Shown here piece after piece: positions 1 through 5,586 of a stretch of DNA of 5,586 nucleotides (positions are counted from its first letter, which is position 1; every line of letters starts with the position of its first letter). The notes under the pieces were generated by a model. The model did not search any database, had not been told where the DNA came from, and saw nothing but the letters and a program-made list of their open reading frames with translations. The DNA is from Bacteroidales bacterium (GTDB lineage Bacteria > Bacteroidota > Bacteroidia > Bacteroidales > UBA932), in assembly GCA_017556665.1 (NCBI GenBank), contig JAFYMJ010000229.1, positions 1-5,586 of the forward strand, read 5' to 3'. A program made the translations under genes and the position numbers.

Positions 1-46
1 AACACTTTTAATGTTGGGGTCTTGGGTTCGAGCCCCAAGCGGATCA
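1..46 (+). tRNA. tRNA-Lys (anticodon TTT), 3' part
   Basis: The window opens inside the anticodon arm of a tRNA. The anticodon loop CTTTTAA lies at 5-11 with anticodon TTT at 7-9, which reads Lys AAA/AAG. Its stem is the visible AACA (1-4) against TGTTG (12-16). A five-base variable loop GGGTC (17-21) follows, then a T-arm with stem TTGGG (22-26), loop TTCGAGC (27-33) and stem CCCAA (34-38). The acceptor 3' strand GCGGATC is at 39-45 and the discriminator A at 46. The next bases are CTC, so CCA is not encoded and must be added after transcription. The 5' half (acceptor 5' strand, D-arm) lies outside the window. The identity rests on the anticodon and the Lys-like loop. Confidence 0.92.
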
Positions 47-62
47 CTCAGATTTGTGAAAG

Positions 63-96
63 TACCGCATCTACGTCGTTAGGTGCGGTATTTTTT
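63..96 (+). terminator. Intrinsic terminator of the tRNA transcript
   Basis: TACCGCATCT (63-72) pairs with AGGTGCGGTA (81-90): ten base pairs with one G-T wobble and an eight-base loop. A run of six T (91-96) follows directly. It starts 17 nt after the end of the tRNA and fits a rho-independent terminator for it. Confidence 0.9.
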
Positions 97-254
97 ATTG
101 CTCACATACCCAAGTATGCTCCGCATAAAAAGGTAATGTGGACAAAAAAAACCTTCCTGCCTAGTATCTACGGCACTTTGACAAATCCACAATTTTTAAC
201 GTTTCACTTTTGGGGCTCGAACCCAAATGGCAGCTTGCTGATAAATTTAAATTT
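97..254. other. Gene-free interval with several hairpins
   Basis: No credible coding sequence lies here. What can be seen is a set of short inverted repeats. CATAC/GTATG (105-109 with 114-118, loop CCAA) forms a small hairpin. TGCC-TAG with CTA-C-GGCA (158-164 with 168-175) forms a seven-pair hairpin with one bulged C and a three-base loop. TGTGGA (137-142) pairs with TCCACA (186-191) and would enclose that hairpin. A copy of the tRNA T-arm (209-227) and CAGC/GCTG (231-234 with 237-240) follow. This may be the remnant of an RNA gene or unconstrained spacer. I do not recognise a known RNA family. Confidence 0.35.
210..226 (-). repeat. Inverted 17-bp copy of the tRNA-Lys T-arm
   Basis: Read on the minus strand, this stretch is identical to positions 22-38, the complete T stem and T loop of the tRNA-Lys (TTGGGTTCGAGCCCCAA). 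The match ends exactly at both edges of the arm. On either strand it folds alone into a TTTGGG/CCCAAA hairpin (209-214 with 222-227). The flanks do not supply the rest of a tRNA. It could be a tRNA fragment left by recombination, a relic of an integration site, or a hairpin that matches partly because T-arms are so constrained. Confidence 0.6.
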
Positions 255-286
255 TTTGTCATTTAGTGTAAATTTTATTAAATTTG
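255..286 (+). promoter_or_regulatory. Predicted Bacteroidota-type promoter of the barrel-protein gene
   Basis: A TTTG box at 255-258 is followed, after 20 nt, by TAAATTTG at 279-286, an exact match to the TAnnTTTG -7 element used by the major sigma factor of this phylum. Transcription would start a few bases later and leave a leader of about 20 nt before the ATG at 312. No Shine-Dalgarno sequence is present; the leader is A/T-rich, as is usual in this group. Confidence 0.65.
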
Positions 287-311
287 TTCAAACCCATTAA
301 AATTATCTATT

Positions 312-806
312 ATGAAAACAAAAAGATTCCTAATTATTTTAGCTATTTTTATGATAGCTGGTTTCTCTGCAAATGCACAATCGAGGTATTCTGGTGAGGT
401 TGATTTTGGTTATTCATTGTCCTTTGAAAAATTCGGTATTGAAATGTCAGACAGAATTAATGTGTTTACAACTCATGGCGTAATGTTCAATGAAAGATTC
501 TTTTTGGGTGCAGGAGCGGGTCTTGATTATGCATATGAGACCGATGCTGAGGTTTTTATGATTCCTGTATATGCTAATGTGAAAGGTTTCTTACCTATAT
601 CTGAGAAATCTTCTGTATTTGCATCGGCAGATATTGGATATACAATTGGTATTGAGAATGATTATGGCAATTCTGTTTCATGTTTCTATTGTTGTCCATC
701 TATTGGTCTTAAAATGAACAAATTTAAAATCCAAGTAGGATATAGCATGTTGGTTGATTTGGTTACATTAGGTGCTATGCAATTTAAAGTAGGTTTCACT
801 TTCTAA
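312..806 (+). CDS. Small outer-membrane beta-barrel protein (hypothetical)
   Basis: This encodes a 164-aa exported protein. Residues 1-22 are a signal peptide: a basic start MKTKRF, a hydrophobic core, and an A-N-A cleavage motif before Gln23. The mature part alternates polar and hydrophobic residues in strand-length segments with glycine- and aromatic-rich turns (for example around 64-74, 84-94 and 103-113). It ends in a strand closing with Phe, typical of outer-membrane barrels recognised by the BAM machinery. Size and pattern suit a barrel of about eight strands of the kind common in Bacteroidales; the function is unknown. Odd points are Cys124, Cys127 and Cys128 in a CxxCC cluster, unusual in a periplasm-exposed barrel. 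It has its own promoter and terminator, so it is probably monocistronic. The start is fixed by the signal peptide and the promoter spacing. A decayed relative lies at 1531-1634. Confidence 0.85.
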   Translation: MKTKRFLIILAIFMIAGFSANAQSRYSGEVDFGYSLSFEKFGIEMSDRINVFTTHGVMFNERFFLGAGAGLDYAYETDAEVFMIPVYANVKGFLPISEKSSVFASADIGYTIGIENDYGNSVSCFYCCPSIGLKMNKFKIQVGYSMLVDLVTLGAMQFKVGFTF

Positions 807-830
807 CAAAGTATTCCTGATTATATATAA

Positions 831-863
831 GTCCGGGTCAAACATATTTGATCCGGATTTTTT
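831..863 (+). terminator. Intrinsic terminator of the barrel-protein gene
   Basis: TCCGGGTCAAA (832-842) pairs with TTTGATCCGGA (847-857) around a CATA loop: eleven pairs with one G-T wobble, extendable by a G-T pair at 831/858. Six T follow (858-863). It begins 24 nt after the stop codon and isolates this gene from the pnuC-family gene downstream. Confidence 0.93.
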
Positions 864-903
864 GCATTTTACAAATTAGTCTATTCATATAAGACATATT
901 TAT

Positions 904-911
904 TATCTTTA
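904..911 (+). promoter_or_regulatory. Possible -7 element for the pnuC-family gene
   Basis: TATCTTTA at 904-911 differs from the Bacteroidota TAnnTTTG element only in the last base. It sits 21 nt before the ATG at 933, giving a leader of roughly 15 nt. No good TTTG -33 box is found at the expected distance, so this is tentative. The upstream terminator at 831-863 makes a separate promoter here likely. No TPP riboswitch-like elements are visible in 807-932. Confidence 0.4.
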
Positions 912-932
912 CACGGTTATAATAATAATGCA

Positions 933-1511
933 ATGTTTGAGTTTCTTGAAATTATTGGAACAATTGTAGGACTTGTATACCTGTATCTGGAATACAAGGC
1001 AAGCATTCATTTGTGGATTGCTGGAATTATAATGCCGGCTATATATATTTTCATTTACTGGGATGCTGGGTTATATGCAGATTTTGGAATTAACGTATAC
1101 TATCTTTTAGCAGCATTGTATGGATGGTTTTTGTGGAAATATGGAAACAAAAACAAGTGTTCCGAAGCATCAAATGGCAATGAGTTACCAATTAGCAAGA
1201 TTCCAAAAAGGTTGATTTTTCCATCTATATTGGTTTTTGTATTAACCTTTATTTTAATTTTATATATTCTAATTTCCTTCACCGACAGCAATGTACCTTA
1301 TCTTGATTCTTATACAACAGCTTTAAGTATTGTGGGAATGTGGATGTTGGCAAGAAAATTTATAGAGCAATGGTGGGTATGGATAGTTGTAGATCTGGTA
1401 TCGGCAGGATTGTATGTATATAAAGAACTCTATTTGACCTCTGGGTTATATGCATTGTATGCTGTTATTGCATTCTTTGGCTATTTGAATTGGAAAAAGT
1501 TAATGAAGTAA
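933..1511 (+). CDS. pnuC: PnuC-family vitamin/nicotinamide riboside transporter
   Basis: This 192-aa integral membrane protein belongs to the PnuC family, which moves a vitamin precursor across the inner membrane by facilitated diffusion; intracellular phosphorylation then traps it. The family signature is clear: an N-terminal block with LEIIGTIVGLVYLYLEYK (5-22), the aromatic W-x-x-G-rich segment to about residue 70, and a C-terminal block with QWWVWIVVDLVSAGLYVYK (146-164) ending in GYLNWKK. About seven membrane segments can be drawn (near 3-20, 25-43, 50-69, 94-116, 126-142, 147-164, 168-187), with a polar loop at about 71-92. Length is slightly below the usual 200-240 aa. Members carry nicotinamide riboside (PnuC), thiamine (PnuT) or riboflavin (PnuX). 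No salvage kinase, TonB receptor or TPP riboswitch is visible nearby to decide, so nicotinamide riboside is only the default. The ATG at 933 begins the conserved block directly; the ATG at 928 is out of frame. Confidence 0.9.
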   Translation: MFEFLEIIGTIVGLVYLYLEYKASIHLWIAGIIMPAIYIFIYWDAGLYADFGINVYYLLAALYGWFLWKYGNKNKCSEASNGNELPISKIPKRLIFPSILVFVLTFILILYILISFTDSNVPYLDSYTTALSIVGMWMLARKFIEQWWVWIVVDLVSAGLYVYKELYLTSGLYALYAVIAFFGYLNWKKLMK

Positions 1512-1530
1512 AATACATTTAAATTTTAAG

Positions 1531-1634
1531 ATGATGAAAGTGAAAAAATTCTAGTCATTATAGTTGTTCTTATGTCTTTTAAGTGACAGGATACATTCAG
1601 AGGAATACAGTTTAAGGTTGGATTTATCTTCTAA
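1531..1634 (+). pseudogene. Decayed paralogue of the barrel-protein gene
   Basis: This is a relic of a second outer-membrane barrel gene. From 1534 the codons read M-K-V-K-K-F, matching the M-K-T-K-R-F start at 312. One base is then lost (TTC-CTA in the intact gene, TTC-TA here at 1549-1553). In the restored frame the next codons read LVIIVVLMSFK (1551-1583), a signal-peptide core aligned with LIILAIFM. A TGA stop follows (1584-1586), then in the same frame GIQFKVGFIF and TAA (1602-1634), against AMQFKVGFTF-TAA in the intact gene (774-806). About 125 codons between the two ends are gone. Five of the seven identical C-terminal residues use different synonymous codons, so this was a diverged, once-selected paralogue and not a fresh copy. 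A terminator begins two bases after its stop. Confidence 0.8.
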
Positions 1635-1636
1635 AT

Positions 1637-1672
1637 AAAAAAAACATTGATGAGCTCATCAATGTTTTTTTT
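1637..1672. terminator. Bidirectional terminator, perfect 36-bp palindrome
   Basis: Eight A, then CATTGATGAG, its exact complement CTCATCAATG, and eight T form a perfect palindrome centred between 1654 and 1655. It presents a GC-containing stem with a T8 tract on both strands. It therefore ends rightward transcription (from the pnuC-family gene and, formerly, the barrel relic, whose stop is at 1632-1634) and leftward transcription from carAB. Confidence 0.92.
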
Positions 1673-1681
1673 ATCTCTTTT

Positions 1682-1711
1682 AAATAAAGTTGCCGGAAGG
1701 CAACTTTATTT
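1682..1711. terminator. Hairpin directly after the carB stop
   Basis: AAATAAAGTTGCC (1682-1694) pairs perfectly with GGCAACTTTATTT (1699-1711) around GGAA: thirteen pairs. On the plus strand it is followed by TTTATTTG, so it can act as a backup terminator for rightward readthrough. On the minus strand it starts one base after the carB stop codon (1713-1715), but A residues follow it. There it probably protects the carAB 3' end or works together with the palindrome at 1637-1672. Confidence 0.75.
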
Positions 1712-1712
1712 T

Positions 1713-4700
1713 TTATTTGTACTCAGACCAGCTCTTGATGGCAATTCTTTCTATATCCATTGTACAGAATGCATTAATGAATGCAGTTGCCAATCTTGCA
1801 TTTGTAACAAGTGGAATATTCAAGTCAATTGCAGCACGTCTGATTGTGTAACCGTTCTTAAGCTCAATAGGGGTAAGGTTCTTAGGAATGTTGATAACCA
1901 TATCAATCTCTCTGTTATGCAACATATCCAATGCTTTAGGAGTACCTTCCTCATTTGGCCAGAATACCAAGGTGTTCTCTACTCCATTGTCTGTAAGGAA
2001 TTTTGAAGAACCGCCGGTTGCATATAACTTGTATCCTTTTGCCTTAAGCATTTTTGCAGCCTCAAGTGTATCTGCCTTTTGTTTTGCATTACCGGTAGAA
2101 AGCAAAATACCTTTCTCAATATTTGGAATTCTGTAACCTACAGAAAGCATAGCCTTAAGGATTGCACAAGAAGAGTCTGAACCAATACATCCAACCTCAC
2201 CTGTTGAAGCCATATCAACACCCAATACAGGGTCTGCTTTCTGAAGTCTGTTAAATGAGAACTGGCTGGCTTTAATACCTACATAGTCAAGATCAAACAA
2301 GTTCTTGTTAGGTTTTTCAACAGGAAGTCCCAACATAATCTTGGTAGCAAGTTCAATAAAGTTTACTTTAAGAACTTTACTTACAAATGGGAAGCTTCTT
2401 GATGCTCTTAGGTTACACTCAATAACCTTAATGTCGTTCTCCTTAGCAAGGAACTGGATATTGAAAGGACCGGAAATATTAAGCTCTTTAGCAATTTGTC
2501 GGCTGATTCTCTTAATCCTTCTTGCTGTTTCTACATATAGTTTTTGAGGAGGGAACTGAATTGTTGCATCACCTGAGTGAACACCAGCATACTCAATATG
2601 CTCACTAATTGCATATACTATAATCTCACCATTTTCCGCAACAGCATCCATCTCTACCTCTTTGGCATGCTCAATGAATTGGCTAACTACAACTGGGTGC
2701 TTTTTAGATACATTGGCAGCAAGTTTAAGGAATCTTTCCAACTCTTCCTGGTTAGAGCATACATTCATTGCTGCTCCCGACAATACATATGAAGGTCTTA
2801 CCAAAACAGGGAATCCCACTTTCTCTATGAACTGATTTATATCCTCCATAGATGTAAGTGCACTCCATTTTGGCTGGTCAACACCTATTCTGTCTAGCAT
2901 AGCAGAGAATTTATCCCTGTCTTCTGCGTTGTCAATGCTTTTTGCACTTGTTCCAAGAAGTTTCACATTCTGGGCATCAAGTCTAAGAGCGAGGTTATTA
3001 GGAATTTGGCCACCGGTAGAAACAACTACTCCATTAGGGTTCTCCAAATCTATAACATCCATCACTCTCTCGAATGTAAGCTCATCAAAGTACAATCTGT
3101 CGCACATATCGTAGTCTGTAGATACGGTTTCTGGATTGTAGTTGATCATTACACTTCTGTATCCCTCTTTTCTGATTGTCTGCAAAGCCTGTACGCCACA
3201 CCAGTCAAACTCTACAGATGAGCCAATACGGTATGCACCAGAACCTAATACAACAATAGATTTGTGGTCACCCAAATAGTTTACATCGTGTGGTCCAAAA
3301 CTATAAGTAAGGTATAGGTAATTTGTTAGAGCAGGATACTCTGCAGCCAATGTGTCTATTTGTTTTACAGATGGAACAATTCCAATTGATTTTCTGTAAT
3401 TTCTTACAGTTAGAGCACCATCCTCAATCTCTCCTTCAAGACCAATTGCTCTGGCAATCTGGAAGTCTGTAAAGCCTTGTACTTTTGCTTTCTTTAACAA
3501 ATTTACAGGCATATCTGTAAGTTGCTTATGGTTTGCACCCCAATTATGTAACTCTTTAGAGGTGTTCATTATATTCATAAGCTTCTCAAGGAACCATTTG
3601 TCAATCTTGGTAAGGTCATGAATCTGATCTACAGTGTAACCTGCACGCATTGCTTTGCTTATCACAAATATACGTTTGTCGGTTGGCTCCCTTAATGCTT
3701 TGTCAATATCTTCAATAACAAGCTCCTTGTTCTCTACAAAACCGTGCATGCCTTGGCCAATCATACGCAGACCTTTTTGAATAACCTCTTCAAAGGTTCT
3801 GCCAATTGCCATAACCTCACCTACAGATTTCATAGATGATCCAATCTCTCTGTCTACACCTTGGAATTTGCCCAAATCCCATCTAGGAATCTTACAAACA
3901 ACATAGTCAATGGCAGGCTCAAAGAATGCACTTGTTGTTTTTGTTACAGAGTTCTTAAGCTCGTGCAATCCGTAACCCAAGCCAATTTTTGCAGCAACAA
4001 ATGCCAAAGGATATCCTGTAGCTTTTGATGCAAGTGCCGATGAACGGCTCAAGCGGGCATTAACCTCAATCAGACGGTAATCCTCAGATTTTGGATCGTA
4101 TGCATATTGTACGTTACACTCACCAACAATACCAATGTGTCTTACAATTTTAATAGCAAGTTCACGTAATTTATTGGCATCTCTGCTGCTAAGTGTTTGT
4201 GTTGGAGCAATTACAATAGACTCACCGGTATGGATACCAAGCGGGTCAAAGTTTTCCATATTACAAACTGTAATACAGTTATCATATTTATCTCTTACTA
4301 CTTCATACTCAATCTCTTTCCATCCTTTTAAAGATTTCTCAACCAAAACTTGTGGAGAGAATGAGAATGCTTTCTCTGCAAGAGCAACCAATTCTTCTTC
4401 ATTGTCGCAGAAGCCTGAACCTAAACCTCCAAGTGCATATGCTGCTCTAAGAATTACAGGATATCCCAATTCCAATGCAGCTCTTTTTGCATCTGCAATT
4501 GTTTCAACAGCCTCACTCTTTATAGTAAGTACATCAATTTCATTCAATTTCTCTACAAACAGCTCTCTGTCCTCTGTATCAATGATTGCTTGAACTGGAG
4601 TTCCAAGAACTTGTACATCATATTTCTCAAATATGCCTGTCTTATAAAGTTCAACTCCACAGTTCAATGCGGTCTGACCTCCAAAGGATAGCAAAATTCC

Positions 4701-4943
4701 GTCGGGACGCTCCTTGGCAATAACTTTTTCTACAAAGTATGGAGTTACTGGAAGGAAGTAAATTTGGTCTGCTACACCCTCGCTTGTTTGAACTGTTGCA
4801 ATGTTAGGGTTAATAAGCACTGTTTCTATGCCCTCTTCTTTTAGTGCTTTTAGTGCTTGTGAACCAGAGTAATCAAACTCTCCGGCCTCGCCAATCTTAA
4901 GTGCACCGGAACCCAATAGTAAAACTTTCTTTATCTCTTTCAT
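1713..4943 (-). CDS. carB: Carbamoyl-phosphate synthase large subunit
   Basis: This is the 1076-aa large subunit, about the family's usual length (E. coli CarB is 1073). It makes carbamoyl phosphate in the cytoplasm from bicarbonate, ammonia and two ATP, for pyrimidine and arginine synthesis. The N-terminal synthetase half (about 1-400) has GSGALKIGEAGEFDYSG (11-27), Arg126 in TEDR, Arg166, and the metal/ATP set E293-x-N295-x-R297 in the IEVNARLSRSSAL block. A linker domain (about 400-555) follows. The second half (about 556-940) repeats the fold with GSGAYRIGSSVEFDWC (567-582), Arg676, Arg716 and E842-x-N844-x-R846. A methylglyoxal-synthase-like allosteric domain (about 943-1076) holds ATGGSSKFL. 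All these catalytic residues are intact. Wording such as GWKEIEYEVVRD, GIVGECN and PSYVLSGAAMNV is nearer to eukaryotic CAD/CPS1 than to E. coli CarB. The ATG follows the carA stop by 18 nt, with no Shine-Dalgarno. Confidence 0.97.
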   Translation of the reverse strand: MKEIKKVLLLGSGALKIGEAGEFDYSGSQALKALKEEGIETVLINPNIATVQTSEGVADQIYFLPVTPYFVEKVIAKERPDGILLSFGGQTALNCGVELYKTGIFEKYDVQVLGTPVQAIIDTEDRELFVEKLNEIDVLTIKSEAVETIADAKRAALELGYPVILRAAYALGGLGSGFCDNEEELVALAEKAFSFSPQVLVEKSLKGWKEIEYEVVRDKYDNCITVCNMENFDPLGIHTGESIVIAPTQTLSSRDANKLRELAIKIVRHIGIVGECNVQYAYDPKSEDYRLIEVNARLSRSSALASKATGYPLAFVAAKIGLGYGLHELKNSVTKTTSAFFEPAIDYVVCKIPRWDLGKFQGVDREIGSSMKSVGEVMAIGRTFEEVIQKGLRMIGQGMHGFVENKELVIEDIDKALREPTDKRIFVISKAMRAGYTVDQIHDLTKIDKWFLEKLMNIMNTSKELHNWGANHKQLTDMPVNLLKKAKVQGFTDFQIARAIGLEGEIEDGALTVRNYRKSIGIVPSVKQIDTLAAEYPALTNYLYLTYSFGPHDVNYLGDHKSIVVLGSGAYRIGSSVEFDWCGVQALQTIRKEGYRSVMINYNPETVSTDYDMCDRLYFDELTFERVMDVIDLENPNGVVVSTGGQIPNNLALRLDAQNVKLLGTSAKSIDNAEDRDKFSAMLDRIGVDQPKWSALTSMEDINQFIEKVGFPVLVRPSYVLSGAAMNVCSNQEELERFLKLAANVSKKHPVVVSQFIEHAKEVEMDAVAENGEIIVYAISEHIEYAGVHSGDATIQFPPQKLYVETARRIKRISRQIAKELNISGPFNIQFLAKENDIKVIECNLRASRSFPFVSKVLKVNFIELATKIMLGLPVEKPNKNLFDLDYVGIKASQFSFNRLQKADPVLGVDMASTGEVGCIGSDSSCAILKAMLSVGYRIPNIEKGILLSTGNAKQKADTLEAAKMLKAKGYKLYATGGSSKFLTDNGVENTLVFWPNEEGTPKALDMLHNREIDMVINIPKNLTPIELKNGYTIRRAAIDLNIPLVTNARLATAFINAFCTMDIERIAIKSWSEYK

Positions 4944-4961
4944 CTTAATTCTTTTTGGAGG

Positions 4962-5586
4962 TTATAGCTTATTTATAAAGTCTTGGAACAAGAAATCTGT
5001 ATCGGTTGGGATTGTACAGTCTGTTGGCAAGAACTGAGTGGTATACCAAGGATTTGTTTTATGTTTCATACCCTCGTTGGAACCATCATTCAAATTGCTG
5101 AACCAAGCCTCCCAATCTTTTCCAATTGTATTGTTATCTATGGCGTAGCCATGGTTTTGTGAGGTAATCAGACATTTGTTGGTGTTTCCAATTCTTACAG
5201 GTTGATTACTTCCTCTATGTCCATATTTAAGTTTATATACAGAAGCACCGCTGGCTAATGCTACAAGCAGGTTACCCATACAAGCACCAAGAATTGGTTT
5301 ATCAGGATTTTCCATAGCCTTCTTGATATTTGCTATTGTCTCTGTACATACAGTTGGGTCTCCAGGACCACTTGAAATTAACAAGCCATTATACTCTAAT
5401 GTGTTGAAATCATAGTTCCATGGTACTCTTATGACTTCTACATTATATTTAAGCAATTGGCGGATGATGTTGGTAGTTACACCACAATCCACTACAACAA
5501 CTTTTTTCTCTGCTCCCTGGTTGTATTTTATCACCTCTTTACAAGATACTTGCTCAACATAGTTCACGCCTGTATACTCTGTATCG
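4962..5586 (-). CDS. carA: Carbamoyl-phosphate synthase small subunit, 5' end cut by window; degenerate amidotransferase
   Basis: The last 207 residues of CarA are visible; the frame stays open to the window edge, so the start and most of the N-terminal small-chain domain lie outside. The GTG at 5565-5567 is internal. The visible part is a class I glutamine amidotransferase domain, which normally releases ammonia from glutamine for CarB. Recognisable blocks are VVVVDCGVTTNIIRQLL, LLISSGPGDP, LGACMGNLL with the nucleophile Cys (codon 5280-5282), GHRGSNQPVR, ITSQNHGYA and DGSNEG. The usual QFHPEA-x-PGPTDT motif reads QFLPTDCTIPTDT: catalytic His is Leu (5028-5030) and catalytic Glu is Thr (5022-5024). 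The conserved Gln four residues after Cys is Leu (5268-5270). The frame is uninterrupted, so this is substitution, not a frameshift. Glutaminase activity is probably lost. It is co-transcribed with carB (18-nt gap); the promoter is outside. Confidence 0.93.
   Translation of the reverse strand, partial: DTEYTGVNYVEQVSCKEVIKYNQGAEKKVVVVDCGVTTNIIRQLLKYNVEVIRVPWNYDFNTLEYNGLLISSGPGDPTVCTETIANIKKAMENPDKPILGACMGNLLVALASGASVYKLKYGHRGSNQPVRIGNTNKCLITSQNHGYAIDNNTIGKDWEAWFSNLNDGSNEGMKHKTNPWYTTQFLPTDCTIPTDTDFLFQDFINKL

Noticed and set aside
205..285. A second, minus-strand tRNA around the T-arm copy
   Set aside because: The minus-strand sequence upstream of the T-arm gives no anticodon arm, D-arm or acceptor strand matching the bases after it; only the T-arm is present.
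22..300. Open frame of 92 codons starting in the tRNA
   Set aside because: It begins inside the tRNA T-arm region, crosses an intrinsic terminator and a promoter, and its translation has no recognisable pattern.
928..930. Upstream ATG as the start of the transporter gene
   Set aside because: It is five bases before the chosen ATG and in another frame.
807..932. TPP or other riboswitch before the pnuC-family gene
   Set aside because: Most of the interval is the terminator of the previous gene and a short promoter region; no conserved riboswitch boxes are visible and the leader would be only about 15 nt.
1100..1291. Minus-strand open frame inside the pnuC-family gene
   Set aside because: It is antisense to a clear coding sequence and has no recognisable features.
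1647..2006. Plus-strand open frame across the terminators into carB
   Set aside because: It starts within the palindromic terminator and is antisense to the CarB C-terminus; a shadow frame.
4135..4593. Plus-strand open frame of 152 codons opposite carB
   Set aside because: It lies wholly opposite the conserved ATP-grasp region of CarB, whose residue conservation explains the absence of stops; the same holds for the shorter plus-strand frames between 1888 and 3221.
5022..5030. Frameshift or sequencing error as the cause of the missing CarA His/Glu
   Set aside because: The same frame reads typical CarA sequence on both sides (NPWYTTQF before, PTDTDFLFQDF after) with no length change, so several independent substitutions are needed.

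Overview
The window looks like a chromosomal segment of a low-GC member of the Bacteroidota, probably Bacteroidales. The evidence is AT-rich sequence, promoters that fit the TTTG / TAnnTTTG consensus of that phylum, starts without Shine-Dalgarno sequences, a small outer-membrane barrel protein of a Bacteroidales type, a tRNA without an encoded CCA, and a carB of the kind that resembles eukaryotic CAD/CPS1. I cannot name a species.

Layout, left to right. Positions 1-46 are the 3' part of a tRNA-Lys(TTT), followed by an intrinsic terminator (63-96). Positions 97-254 carry no gene but hold several hairpins, including an exact 17-bp inverted copy of the tRNA T-arm (210-226). A Bacteroidota-type promoter (255-286) precedes a secreted 164-aa beta-barrel protein (312-806) with a strong terminator (831-863). 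A PnuC-family vitamin-precursor transporter follows (933-1511). After it, at 1531-1634, is the wreck of a second barrel gene: its signal-peptide start and last beta-strand survive, with a frameshift, a stop and loss of nearly everything between. This relic keeps its own terminator, a perfect 36-bp palindrome (1637-1672). It serves both strands and separates the rightward genes from the leftward carAB operon.

On the minus strand, carA (entering from beyond the right edge) and carB (1076 aa) lie 18 nt apart and encode the two subunits of carbamoyl-phosphate synthetase, which feeds pyrimidine and arginine synthesis. The carB product looks fully functional. The glutamine amidotransferase domain of the carA product does not: it keeps the nucleophilic Cys, but the positions of the catalytic His and Glu are Leu and Thr, and the conserved Gln after the Cys is Leu. 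This suggests an ammonia-dependent synthetase with a non-hydrolysing small subunit, similar in logic to CPS I of ureotelic vertebrates. It is the most interesting observation in the window, followed by the barrel-protein relic.
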